Shown here one piece after another: positions 41,548 to 51,897 of a stretch of 64,000 nt of DNA. This stretch comes from Aphanomyces cochlioides (Eukaryota > Oomycota > Saprolegniomycetes > Saprolegniales > Verrucalvaceae), in contig JAHQRK010000005.1 in assembly GCA_019828595.1 (NCBI GenBank), positions 3,410,001 through 3,474,000 of the forward strand, written 5' to 3'. The translations under genes and the position numbers were made by a program. The first letter of the stretch is position 1; each line of letters starts with the position of its first letter. The notes under the pieces were generated by a model. The model was not told the origin of the DNA. It saw only the letters and a program-made list of their open reading frames with translations, and did not search any database.

Positions 41548-41628
41548 GGTCAATCACAAAATGACAAATCCACGGAAGTTGATGGGGATTCTGTCTGATA
41601 TGGGTCGCGTGACGTTGTCTGTCTCTAA

Positions 41629-41650
41629 TTATCCGGTAAATTCCGGATAT
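41629..41650. promoter_or_regulatory. Paired TTATCCGG / CCGGATAT sites upstream of MATE 2
   Basis: Two half-sites in opposite orientation, 82-103 bp upstream of the ATG, matching halves of the palindromes seen before the ATP-grasp and RPB6 genes. Confidence 0.4.
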
Positions 41651-42140
41651 AATGCCCAAAATCCCTTAAATCAGTTCATAAAGTACAGTATTTGGGACAC
41701 CTTGGCTTTATTTTTGCAAATTTGTAATGCACATTTTGGTCACGCGATGGATTACCCAGAGCAATTCCATAATATCAGATGATTTATGATCATTCATCCA
41801 AATGACTGTGTGCCCAACCAGGAATTTCACTCGAGTCAACGCTACTCACAGCACAGGAGCCGTTCGGAGCCTGCTCAGCCTTTGAGCCATCTCGCCATTC
41901 CCAGCGATGAATGAAGTAAAGAAATTCGCTTTTTCGTACACGTTTTAGGTATGAATTTAACGGGGATCGTTCGTGCAGTGGCTGGGCATTTGATATTGTG
42001 AGAAAAAAAATCAAATTATGTGGAATTGCTCGGATTACCCGTGGAGAAAGGAACAAAGTGCCTGTCATGTGGCAACTCCATGTGGTTCGTCGACGTCGCG
42101 GCAGACTGTTGAAGTTCGCCGTCTCCTCTGCGACGTTATT

Positions 42141-43212
42141 AGAGACTTTTAGCAAGTCTGAAATCTAGTTTTCACAGACTAAAACTTCGATTCGAATTTC
42201 GAACTTTGGACACCTAGTCTGAAAACTACCGTATTTCCTGTAAGGTTGTCACCACTATTTTTTCCCATTGAGTTGTCACCACTGATATAATTATTTAAAT
42301 GATTCATACAAACTTATAGTATACATTTATAATACAATCTGATGAAATTTTTTGGAGTTCCCCTTGAGTTGTCACGAGTCAGATCTTATTGGAAGAAATG
42401 CAATGGCTCAATTTGATACCAGGGCCATAAATTTGTCGTGTTCATGCGTTGCAGTCGGCAAACCTGGACCCAAATGAGCGTTGCAGGTCTTCATTCTCCC
42501 AAACTGGAGTCAGCCACTCGTAAAGTCGACATACGACTGCGAGGTGTTCATGATAATAATATGATTGGTAAATAAGTCTAATTTTTACCCAATCAAATGT
42601 ACCTCGTTTTGATATCTGATTTCCTTTGGACTTGTCACCATTTTCGAAAATCATTCGTGGTGACAACCTTACGGGTAGTCTGAAAAGTGAGGAAGTTTAC
42701 AAACTTTTGGCCCTGAAGTCCAGACTTCAGACTTTGTACCATGTAGGGTTCAAAGACATCCTCGGCCAATGAAATACTTCTTCACTTACTGTATTTTTTC
42801 CACGAAGTCATGAGCTAATGCACGCAGGGTCGGCTGTGGGGTCTGCTCCTTGATGTGGATGTTTTACACTTGAAATTGTCGTCTCAATGAGAATGAACCC
42901 TCGAAACAACGCAACGTTCTCGCGAGGAATCCTCGCGAACATTTATCCCTATGTCTTTCTACTCATGGTTCTGCAGAGCTGTCGGTCTCAATAGCATGGC
43001 CTCCTTCTCGACGCCCTGACAGTGGACGAGACCACATGTGTCGGCCTGTTATCCGACAATGGCAGGATTGACTACAATAGAACATATGTATTGAAATATA
43101 CTTTTCGGTGCTAAACCTAATTTCTGAAGATTTCACACTCCATACTTCACGAAAATCGAACGAAGAAAAAAGTTTGCAAACTCTTCACTTTTCAGACTTG
43201 CTAAAAGTCTCT
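42141..43212. mobile_element. Non-autonomous DNA transposon (outer element)
   Basis: AGAGACTTTTAGCAAGTCTG plus AAA at 42141-42163 is exactly repeated in reverse complement at 43190-43212. The 1.07-kb element has no transposase. Further TAGTCTGAAAA motifs occur inside, and a second inverted-repeat element is nested within it. Target duplication not clear. Confidence 0.7.
42237..42675. mobile_element. Nested MITE with 19-bp inverted ends
   Basis: CCTGTAAGGTTGTCACCAC at 42237-42255 matches the reverse complement of 42657-42675 with one mismatch. Flanks on both sides carry TAGTCTGAAAA, a repeat of the host element. The 439-bp interior repeats GTTGTCACCA-like motifs and is noncoding. Confidence 0.7.
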
Positions 43213-44604
43213 TCTAGAGACTTTGGTGCGAACCAGCCCAAATCTCTCGCTCGGGCAATACATATTGTATTCTAGCCAAATGTCATTTGCTCGGCGAAAT
43301 TTGCTGGCGACAGCATGCCAAACTCGGCATTCAAATTTGCCTATGGCCTGGTGATGCGTTGTGTGGTTTCTTAAAAGTTCCACCATTCGGTCAGGATTAG
43401 AGCGAAACCAAGCGAGATAAAACTTTCTTGCTAAGTAAGCATGGATGACAGACTGACTACTGCACGTTGTTGTCCACCGCGTGTATAAATGAAGAGAGCT
43501 GGTCCGAGCTCCATCGCCGCTTGGCCACATGGGCCTTGCGATGCATGCATGAGAAAGGGTGGAACGCGACTGGTGGTGGTGGGGAGGAGGCGCACGGACA
43601 AAGCTGGTACAAAATGCAATCGTGAATCTCTAGCCCTGATAAAGAAAAGACAAGATTACGAGCCTTTTAGCTGTCGTGTAGCCAGTCGAGAATGGTGGCT
43701 TCATGCTATTAACGTTCTATATCACGCCGTCGATAGCCACTGAGTGGCTTCATCCCCCAACAGTTTCTTGGATAACTCGGCAACCTTCAGCCATCAAGTG
43801 GAGGAGCATTGACAAACAAATATTTATTGTGACACTATTGTGGAATATTGGCAATATATTTTTAGATTGGATGTGTTTATTTGAAATTCGAATGTCTTTA
43901 TTTTATTAGCCAATCAATGGGCGTAGAGTTTATTAAATTAGCCAATCAAATAATAGAAATGGTTATTGCCTACACAGTGAGCAAGTCCACGGCACTGTCT
44001 GCATGTCGGTCAACGTCCAACTTGCATTGTCCTGTCGCTGCGCATTATACTGCATTGACATGATGTGGAGTTTGCATGAAAGCGAATAATCGTTTATGGC
44101 ATCCCATCCACGGAGAGAGAGCTATACTATTACGTTATCAAGACACACTCGCATTCCAATGATTGAGAAGAAAGTTGGCAGCAATATCGACGCTGCTCTC
44201 ATCCCAATACGAGAAATAATACAAGCAGGGAATTCTCTATGAGGACGAGAGCTGCCTGGGAGTTCTTTTAAGACACTGTTGGCTTCAATTACCAAAGCCA
44301 AGTCACCGAGGAAATGCGCCGCTAAACATTTTAAGACTGAGCAGGGTTCCATCTCGTCATTTTCAAGGGTGAATAGCCCGGAGAATTCGCTTATCCTCAT
44401 AGCACAGGCTGACATTCAACTCATGGAGACAGGATTGCCTTCATTCCACCGGCGCCATTAAATTCAAATGTTGAGTCACTGCCGAATGAGACTCGTGATT
44501 TGATGAGGTTGATATATAAACTTTATGCCAACCAGAGGATCATTGCATCGTTCACGAACGAGTTTCATATCTTCTTTGCAGTTTTACTCGGAACAGGCTC
44601 TTGT
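43213..44604. other. Gene-poor region
   Basis: Short frames only (such as 43489-43743 plus and 44122-44415 minus), none recognised. A TATAAATG sequence at about 43485 precedes the first of these, which is weak support for a transcript. Confidence 0.4.
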
Positions 44605-45028
44605 GTAGAGCATCGCTGTTGGTGTCAGTGGTTGGGGCGACGTAGACGTCTTGGAGGATCCCAGGAAGTTGGTTGCCCGAGTGGTCAACATCTATAATTT
44701 GGAGCATCAATGACCATAACTTGACCAGAGCTGGCGACAGACAGGAAGATGAAGATAGTCATGCCACCAGGTAAGAAATCGCCACAGCGAACAAGATCGC
44801 CAAGACGCTATCAGCAATGAATTGAGTCTTGCGGGCGAACCAGACGCTCTTCTGGTTTGTGACGAAGTAGGTATGACGCAGCGTGTATCCGATGGCCATG
44901 AAGTTAGCAATGAAGGTACAATTTTTTGGGCTCGCTTCGGTCATCGCCGTGCACTAGAATAACGAGATGGTGGTTGAGAGGAGAACAAAACCACGGGCGA
45001 GGAGAAGCCATGTAGCAGGGTACTTCAT
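44605..45028 (-). pseudogene. Decayed MARVEL/CASP-like four-helix membrane protein
   Basis: From ATG 45028 the minus strand reads MKYPATWLLLARGFVLLSTT then SLF and a stop where live copies have SFFCC. The next segment (CTAMTEASPKNCTFIANFMA ... FIADSVLAILFAV) aligns with helices 2 and 3 of the gene at 45253. A frameshift near 44760 then breaks the fourth helix. The C-terminal tail (SGNQLPGILQDVYVAPTTD) is still readable to about 44605. It is a dead tandem copy next to its closest relative. Confidence 0.8.
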
Positions 45029-45252
45029 GAATGCAACAAATGCGAGTGGATTCAAACTTCGAGAGGTGGTTGTGCCCTTCTTACTAGTATGCGCTTGACG
45101 CGTTGAGGGAAACCAGGAAGAAGATTGTCCCTCAACGATTTCCGAGACGCTGCAGATCGCTGGATAGTCAAGCAGACCACAGTCGGGGAGTTTCAATGGA
45201 CAGAGTGGACAATGCCATGAAGGATCAATAACGATTAAATGAAAATGCAAAG

Positions 45253-45744
45253 TTAAGCTTGTGCAGCAGCTTGAGTGTTGACGTCAGTGGTTGGGGTGAC
45301 GTAGGCGTCTTGGGGGGTCGCAGCAAGTTGGTTGCCCGAGCGATCAGCACCCATGATTTGGAACACGATGACAAGAACTTGGCCCAAGGTGGCGACAAAC
45401 ATGAAAATGAAGGTGACGGTGCCAGCAGCTGGGATCTTGTACCAGGGGTAAGCGATCACGGCAATCGCCCCAGCCAACAACAGGATCGCCAAGACGCCAT
45501 CGACAATGAGTTGGGTCATGTGGGCGAACGAGACGTTCTTCTGGTACGTGACATAGTAGGCATGAAGTAGCGTGTATCCGATGGCAATGAAGTTGGCAAT
45601 GAAGGCATAATCCCCAGCGCTCGCCCCGGTCACCGCCGTGCAGCAGAAAAACGAGATGATGGTCGAGAGGAGGACCAAACCGCGGGCGAGGACATCCCGG
45701 TTGGCAGGGTAAGTCGTGAATTCACAGTCAGTCAAGTCAGCCAT
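45253..45744 (-). CDS. MARVEL/CASP-like four-transmembrane protein 1
   Basis: A 163-residue protein (start 45744; a Met three codons upstream is possible) with four hydrophobic helices: LARGLVLLSTIISFF, YAFIANFIAIGYTLLHAYYV, LIVDGVLAILLLAGAIAV and TVTFIFMFVATLGQVLVIVF. Arg at the start of helix 1 and Asp in helix 3 are the charged pair that marks the MARVEL/CASP fold. The cytoplasmic tail ends QDAYVTPTTDVNTQ. These proteins organise membrane domains or vesicle membranes; the specific job here is unknown. It belongs to an array of four. Confidence 0.82.
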   Translation of the reverse strand: MADLTDCEFTTYPANRDVLARGLVLLSTIISFFCCTAVTGASAGDYAFIANFIAIGYTLLHAYYVTYQKNVSFAHMTQLIVDGVLAILLLAGAIAVIAYPWYKIPAAGTVTFIFMFVATLGQVLVIVFQIMGADRSGNQLAATPQDAYVTPTTDVNTQAAAQA

Positions 45745-47233
45745 GGTGTTCAAAGGAAGGCAAATTGGAAAGTGAAGGCAATCCTGGGATACATGTCATG
45801 CTGTGTCGCACTTGAATCTGCACCTAGTGGGTGGACAAAGTTGGTTTTTATCATACGCTTCAAGAAAGTTTAAGCGCGTTATATCTGTTATCCTCTTTCT
45901 AAATAGTGCAATATGATTGGTCGAAAGTAATATTTCCCTTAATCCGTACAACAACTCGAAGTCTTCTCACCTTGGAAGACCAGACGAGAATTCTCGACAC
46001 CCCCGTTGTATATCCAGCATTGCTACCAATACAGTGTAAACCATAGCTTACCATTGCTACAGAGTAGCCCTCCTGTGTACCAACAAACCTGTGCAGTGTT
46101 GTTGACGGTATCATGCAAAGCAGCAAGAAAAACAAGTGAACAGCCCCCCCCGCCCCTTTTTCCAGCCGAGGCCACGAAAATAACGAATAATGACTACTTT
46201 ACTGGACTATCTAACGAACACTTACGCCGAGCATGCAGAGGGTTCAGCCTGGTAGATGGTATGTACTTGCAACAAGTCCCCCTTGGGATCAACATGAAAA
46301 TACAGAATGTAGCGCAACAGCGAAATCGTGGCGAATTACGCAATTGTAACCAGTGGAGGAGACTGTAGGCTCAACATGCTTTCAGCGAGACAACCTTCTT
46401 GTTTGACGAGACGATTGAGAATGAAATTCTTTCCAAGTAGCAGAAGTATTGTATTAAGGTAATTTGGTGGTCGATTCTAGTACGTTAAAACTCGATGCGG
46501 TATAGGTATTATCCATAAGTGTGTGTCTGACAAGTTCTGCTGAAAAAAATTGATCATGGTCGAGCTGACCACAGAAACCACCCGACGTCCATCATCACAG
46601 CCACGCCAATGTACTTCCCGTGGCGGCGATGAGGAGGAGGGCCACGCTCTTCTCTTCTAGAGCTCTTTGCAACCTCCCGTGGCCATTGCGGTGGTGAAGA
46701 CGGAGGAAGCGACGACTGGTGGTTGTGATGGATACAGCTGTACAATGGCCAAAGGCTAGTGACGAACATTGGATTGATCGGTGGACATCCTTCGCTGGAG
46801 AAAGTCTCAATGGAATTCACTGACGCAAGAGAATAAGCTTTCCACGTGCGCCATTCTTGAAGCACACGATAGCTATGCAAGGAAACTCAACTTTCGAGAG
46901 TTTTCGATGGGAAACGCATCATGGCATTGGTGGTTGTGTCCTCGATGGGTGCGGTGTGACTTTGGATTCATGGAGAGGAAAGCAGGGTGGATTCGTCTGT
47001 TGCAAGCAGAGATTTGCCAGCCGCATGATAGAGAGCTCATCCTACTTGCCAGTGTTGCGGGAGTGCTGGGGGAGCTTCTGGTGGTCGAGGTGCAAATCTC
47101 ACAACCTTCAAATGTCACCTGACCATTCTCCCTGACTGACTGGCAATGGAATCCAACTTCGTGCTGCTGTGTGAGAAGATATGGAATAAGTTTAAAGATT
47201 TCCGTCATGATATGCTTAACACTAGGCACACGA
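45745..47233. other. Intergenic in the MARVEL-like array
   Basis: Open frames at 46006-46368 (plus), 46554-46880 (minus) and 46781-47135 (plus) have no recognisable feature. Nothing like a fifth array member is visible. Confidence 0.4.
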
Positions 47234-47719
47234 CTAAACTTGTTGCTCGACTTCGGACTTGGGGGCGTCGGCAACTGGAATCGGTGCGGCAACGTAGACG
47301 CCCTCAGGGGTCTCGGATGATTCTTGAGTCGATTGCTTGGAAGAGAGAAGAGTCATGACGATCACAACGACTTGGGCGGCTGTGGCAAAGAACAAAAAGA
47401 TCACGGCAGCAGTGCCGGCTCCAGACAAGCCAAACCAAGAGGCCCATGGTGATGCCACGACTGCAAGCGCCCCCGCCAAGAGCAAGATGGCCAAGATGCC
47501 ATCCAAGATGAGTTGAGTCATGGAAGCAAAGCTGACGTTCTTCTTGTACGTGACAAAGTACCCATGGAGCAAAGTGTAGGCGAGCGCGATGAAGCTGACG
47601 AGGAAAGCGTAGTCGCCAGCGCTAACACCCGTCACAGCCGTGCAGCAGAAGAACGAAATGACCGTCGAGACAAGAACAGCCACACGAGCAATCAAGGCGC
47701 CAGTAGTGTAGTTGGTCAT
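47234..47719 (-). CDS. MARVEL/CASP-like four-transmembrane protein 2
   Basis: A 161-residue protein from ATG 47719 (MTNYTTGALIARVAVLVSTV). The helix plan matches the array, with Arg in helix 1 (IARVAVLVS), the hallmark ISFFCCTAVTGVSAGDYAFL, and Asp in helix 3 (LILDGILAILL). The tail has ETPEGVYVAAPIPVADAP, sharing the TPxxVYV motif with the others. The start was chosen by alignment with protein 3; the upstream in-frame sequence is not hydrophobic. Confidence 0.82.
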   Translation of the reverse strand: MTNYTTGALIARVAVLVSTVISFFCCTAVTGVSAGDYAFLVSFIALAYTLLHGYFVTYKKNVSFASMTQLILDGILAILLLAGALAVVASPWASWFGLSGAGTAAVIFLFFATAAQVVVIVMTLLSSKQSTQESSETPEGVYVAAPIPVADAPKSEVEQQV

Positions 47720-48001
47720 CGTTCTCTCAAAGGCACGAATTGAAAATGGCGTCGGGGATGCAACAAAAAGCTGCTTGTCCAAGGCCCCGTCGGTCACCCG
47801 TAATTCTGGCAGGGAGGGGGAACACGTTGGACGAACCTGGAACAATCAGATCACATGTGATAGTTCCTGTCGTGCCCAAGACGACACGAGAATGATATTT
47901 TCACGCCATGACGCCATCGCCGAAGGTCTCTGCCGCCTTTGTCCATGGGATTGAATCGAAGAGAGCTCTCCCGATGGATCAGGGCAAGCTGTCCATTCAT
48001 C

Positions 48002-48673
48002 TCATGGAACGCGTTGTCGTAGACGGAGAGGCTTGTCGTATTTTGGCAGTCCTGTAATGAAATTCAGCCACGAAAAGCTTGTCGTCACACTTTGGCGATT
48101 GGCATTGCCTCGGGAGATTGATAAGTTTTCGACTTGAGATCTGGCGTCAACGACAATCAAACACGAATCTGCTTGCTCTCCTGTCGTCGTCCAGTGGTGG
48201 TCAGATAAAGTCGATCTCTGAGTGAGCTGGATCATTCTTTGAGTGTTCATGAGCTCTGGGTCATGCCACGAGCGATAGGAGTGAGCGAGGGTTGTCCACC
48301 ACGCCACTGAAAGATGACAAGATGTCCAAGAATCTCCTGGCTACCGGCAGTGTGCTTGTATCCACAAACAGTATAGGAATGACGCCATGGCCACGTTTGA
48401 GCTCATTGTCAATGGATGGGACATTCACCAGGCAAACTTTTTGTAACGTGACCCGAATGTTTTCGCCATGATCGAAAACTTTCCCAAGCGCCAAACTCCA
48501 ACGACTGCGAGGCTCTCTGTAAGGTCATGACGCAGCATGGAGGCGACGAACGGAGATGGAGGCACACTTGTGCGACTTGTGTCCAATGGTTGAATATTCT
48601 CACACATTTGAAATGTCATCTCGTGTGGCTTTACATGGAACCAACTCGCGTCGGAGGCAGCGGTCGTCGCCAC
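48002..48673 (-). pseudogene. Possible decayed gene, unrecognised
   Basis: Three overlapping minus-strand frames (48673-48425, 48494-48261, 48307-48002) read as one protein if two frame changes are allowed. Protein-like stretches are LVNVPSIDNELKRGHGVIP and ADSCLIVVDARSQVENLSIS. No suitable GT-AG introns were found at the changes, and no family was recognised. It could equally be chance open frames. Confidence 0.25.
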
Positions 48674-48928
48674 TCAGTCTTGTCTTTACTCGCTCTCGAC
48701 AGGCCATGGATAGACCGCAACAACGCAGCGAGATGAGTAGAGTATGGCCAAAGTTACGGAGGGACTCTGAGGATCGTCGTTGGGAGACAAGTGGGCAATC
48801 TCAAGACCGTAGGGGCGACGCGCATGGTTCGCTAACGACGAGGATGTAGCTAAGAGACCGAGGAAACTCGCATGATCTTTGTAAATTAGCGTATGGAGCA
48901 ATAAATTCAATCCTTATGGAAGGGAATG

Positions 48929-49414
48929 CTAAGCCTGCAGCTCGACTCCGCGCTTGCGAGTATCGCCGGCGGGAACTGAGCTCGGCACGTAGACGTTCGG
49001 AGGGGTTTCCAACGTTGGTTCGTCCGAGCGATTCGCAGCCATGACTTGCATGACGATGACAGCAATTTGAGCCGCCGTGGCAAAGAAGATGAAGACAACA
49101 GCGGCAGTGCCGGCTCCTGGCAAGCCATACCACTTCGCCCACGGCGATGTCACGACTGCAATCGCACCAGCGAACAACAAGATGGCCAAGACGGCGTCAA
49201 TGATAAGTTGAGTCATGTACGTGAAGGTGACATTCCTCTTGAACGTGACAAAGTACGCATGGAGCAGCGTGTAGGCCAGCGCGATAAAGCTGACGAGGAA
49301 AGCGTAGTCACCAGCGCTGACTCCCGTCACGGCCGTGCAGCAAAAGAACGAAATGATCGTCGAGACAAGGACGACGACGCGGCCGATCAAGGTGAACATG
49401 GGCAGCTTGGCCAT
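48929..49414 (-). CDS. MARVEL/CASP-like four-transmembrane protein 3
   Basis: A 161-residue protein from ATG 49414 (MAKLPMFTLIGRVVVLVSTI). It shares with protein 2 the ISFFCCTAVTGVSAGDYAFL core and the GLPGAGTAAVVFIFFATAAQ fourth helix, with Arg in helix 1 and Asp in helix 3 (LIIDAVLAILLF). The tail is ETPPNVYVPSSVPAGDT. It is the closest pair with protein 2. The upstream in-frame extension to 49699 lacks similarity. Confidence 0.82.
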   Translation of the reverse strand: MAKLPMFTLIGRVVVLVSTIISFFCCTAVTGVSAGDYAFLVSFIALAYTLLHAYFVTFKRNVTFTYMTQLIIDAVLAILLFAGAIAVVTSPWAKWYGLPGAGTAAVVFIFFATAAQIAVIVMQVMAANRSDEPTLETPPNVYVPSSVPAGDTRKRGVELQA

Positions 49415-49900
49415 CGTTTGGTCGAGTGGAAATTTGAAAATGCGAAAAACAGCGTTGGGTGCATGCTCGTTCCAGGTGCGAACAATCTCCGCGACGTTCA
49501 TCGACGACACGACGTCGCCTGTCGTGTCCAACGAACTCGATTCAGCACGAAAAAATGTGCAAAAAACCCGGCAAGAGGTCAGTGGGAAATCCATCAACAT
49601 GCCGACACCTGTTCGAACGACGCTGCTTGGTCGTGCACGCCGCGACAACTCCACGACCGAGCCGCCGAATTCCAGCCGATGGAGCTTGTCAAGCCACAAA
49701 CTCTAGTGCGAATAGCCCGGAGAGACCAAAGTCCATGGAGTTTCAGCGACTTGAGAGTGCGAAAAGTGCGGTCGAAGAGACGACAACGTGGCGGTGGCAG
49801 TAATGGATTTCAGTCGACTCGATGGATGTTGTAATGAATTTTCAATTATTTCGCCATGATGCCGCCTGGCCACTGCGCAAAGAAAGGCCTGGCGTTCAGT
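49415..49900. other. Intergenic
   Basis: Long overlapping frames on both strands here are shadows of the upstream extension of MARVEL-like 3 and show no recognisable feature. Confidence 0.4.
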
Positions 49901-50629
49901 CTACGCACTCGTCGCACCAAGGTGCTGGGCCATGTCGTGCGTGGGCGACCAGACAAAGCCGAGCTTGTTGAGCTGGAGCATGCGGTCCAGTGACATCGTT
50001 CGTTTGCTGGATTGACGCAGCTTCACGACGATTTCACCCAGCGCGATGGGCTCCCCGTCCCATTTGACATTCTCGCTCGGAAGTTGATACGTTGGAGGCA
50101 CGCGGAGGTGGCCATACGCGTCGTGGAAGGCTTGCAACGCCATGAGTTTGGTTTCGAATCGAATGTTCGTTTTGAGTCCATGCCATTGAAAGTCCAATGC
50201 GTCGAGTTGGTCTTGTTTCCACATCGCACAGATCAATGCAGATGGCGCGCTCTTGCTTGAGCGAAGAGGACGCCGCGATGGCTTGTGCCATGTAAACCCA
50301 AGCTGTGTGAGCTGCTCTTGCTTCCAAGCGGCCAACTTGGCATGGCGAACTTGACACATGCGAACAAACTCGCCGAGTTTGAGCTGCCACAATGCCAGCG
50401 GCCACATTTGCGTCAGTCTCGGGATGACAAACAAGAAGGGAACTTCAATGTGGCCTTCGAGCTGGCGATAGATTTGCAGTGCCAAGATGAGCAGTCCCCA
50501 CTTAGTCGCGTACTCATCTTCCTTTTGTGATGGCGGCGCTTGCTTTGTTGCAGTCTCGGCTTGGAGGAGTTTCAAGTTTGGAATGCACACTTCCAAGTCC
50601 ACCAGCTCGTCGTGCGTCTTTGGCTCCAT
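49901..50629 (-). CDS. Helicase-associated-domain repeat protein 1
   Basis: A 242-residue protein. Three HA-type units are seen, each with a LALQIYRQLEGHIEVPFLFV- or LMALQAFHDAYGHLRVPPTY-like half followed by W-x-LKLGEFV or LGEIVVKLRQ and a LxxLGFxW end (LTQLGFTW, LDALDFQW, LNKLGFVW). In bacteria this small helical domain sits beside helicases, whereas here no helicase motor is present. Stand-alone HA-repeat proteins are common in oomycetes and diatoms and may bind nucleic acid, but this is unproven. The N-terminus may lack a leader exon. Confidence 0.8.
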   Translation of the reverse strand: MEPKTHDELVDLEVCIPNLKLLQAETATKQAPPSQKEDEYATKWGLLILALQIYRQLEGHIEVPFLFVIPRLTQMWPLALWQLKLGEFVRMCQVRHAKLAAWKQEQLTQLGFTWHKPSRRPLRSSKSAPSALICAMWKQDQLDALDFQWHGLKTNIRFETKLMALQAFHDAYGHLRVPPTYQLPSENVKWDGEPIALGEIVVKLRQSSKRTMSLDRMLQLNKLGFVWSPTHDMAQHLGATSA

Positions 50630-50997
50630 GATTGCGGCAGTCCAGGGTCTCTTTCAACAGTGAACCAAGCACTTTCTTCGCATCCCACGAGTCCATTCGT
50701 CTCTGGAAAGTCTGGCCAAGCATTGCACATCACAGGTTTGATTCTCCGGACGGGAATGGTGCAACATGGCACTCGTGCAATCAAACAGGAGGAGACCTTT
50801 GCATCAAGTTCACGGCGAGATTTGGACGCCAACGCTTCGCAATCCCATCACGACGTCATATCGAACGCTCTGTTGGAAAGTTTGCGTCCTTACTGTACCG
50901 GGTTGCGCCCCACAAGGAGAAAGATTCGTGACGCAGTCGAGATCTACTGTATCAAGGCATTATATAATTAATTTCACATGTATGAAATGTCCATCGT
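50630..50997. other. Intergenic between the two HA-repeat genes
   Basis: Frames here have no similarity to HA repeats and are not supported; an N-terminal exon of the gene ending at 49901 could lie here. Confidence 0.4.
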
Positions 50998-51897
50998 CTA
51001 ATCATCATGGGCAGTCGTGCCGCCGCCACCTGCATTACTCCATACGAAGCCCATCTTGTTCAAGAGCATGCGTTTCTCGAGCGCCATTTTGTCCTTCCCT
51101 TGACGGAGCTTATTGACGACGCGGCCAAGTGGCATGGGCTCGCCGTCCCACTTGACATTGGCGCTGGGAATCTTGTACGATTGCGGCACGCGGAGGTGGC
51201 CGTACGCATTGTAGTAGGCTTGCAAGGCGTCGAGTTTCTTTTCAAACGCGATGTGCTGCTTGATTCCGTCCCATTTAAAGCCGAGCGCGTCCAATTTCTC
51301 GCGCTGCCACACTGGCATGGAACTTTTGCGCTTGATGCGGTAGTTGTGCACGCGATGGCCGAGTTTGAGCCGCCAAACCGCCTTTGGCCACCGCGGGTCG
51401 TCCGCAGGCACGACAAACTTTTGTTGGACGTTGACGTGGCCTTTGATGGCTTTGAAACACTCGAGCGCTTCGATCGTGAGAGTCCCTTGAAAGTCCGTGA
51501 CATTCCAGACAAATCCAAGTTTGGTCAGCTCCGATTCGATCGTCGGGTCGAGCTGTTTCTTGTGGCGGACATTGCGGAAGCGCTTGAGGTTGAATTCGTA
51601 GCCTTGGATGCTGGGTGGCGCCGACTTGTCGTGCGTGATAAACGTCTTGCCGACGAGTTTTCCCGGTGGCATCCATCGCACGAGGTCCACAAAGCGCGTT
51701 TGGGTTTCGACGGAGAAGACGTTGGGTTTTCTCTTGACTTGTTTCTTTGTTGGTTTGATCGTTGGGCTACAACATCTCCTGCGTTTCCGAGACGCAAGTG
51801 GCGACTTGTAGTTGGTTTCTGGGTCCGCCGCGGCGGTAGCATACGTCGCGCCATCGTCGGGGTTGAGCAAGAAACCGAGGTTCATCTTTTCTGCCAT
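50998..51897 (-). CDS. Helicase-associated-domain repeat protein 2
   Basis: A 299-residue protein from ATG 51897 (MAEKMNLGFLLNPDDGATYA). A basic, nuclear-localisation-like stretch (SRKRRRCCSP, KPTKKQVKRK) precedes the HA units. These include LECFKAIKGHVNVQQKFVVP, WRLKLGHRVHNYRIK, LDALGFKW, LDALQAYYNAYGHLRVPQSY and a C-terminal LLNKMGFVW. The last 100 residues align closely with protein 1, including VKWDGEPM/IxLG. Tandem arrangement points to local duplication. No helicase motif is present. Confidence 0.83.
   Translation of the reverse strand: MAEKMNLGFLLNPDDGATYATAAADPETNYKSPLASRKRRRCCSPTIKPTKKQVKRKPNVFSVETQTRFVDLVRWMPPGKLVGKTFITHDKSAPPSIQGYEFNLKRFRNVRHKKQLDPTIESELTKLGFVWNVTDFQGTLTIEALECFKAIKGHVNVQQKFVVPADDPRWPKAVWRLKLGHRVHNYRIKRKSSMPVWQREKLDALGFKWDGIKQHIAFEKKLDALQAYYNAYGHLRVPQSYKIPSANVKWDGEPMPLGRVVNKLRQGKDKMALEKRMLLNKMGFVWSNAGGGGTTAHDD

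Noticed and set aside
49046..49834. 262-codon plus-strand frame
   Set aside because: Mostly antisense to MARVEL-like 3; charged low-complexity translation.
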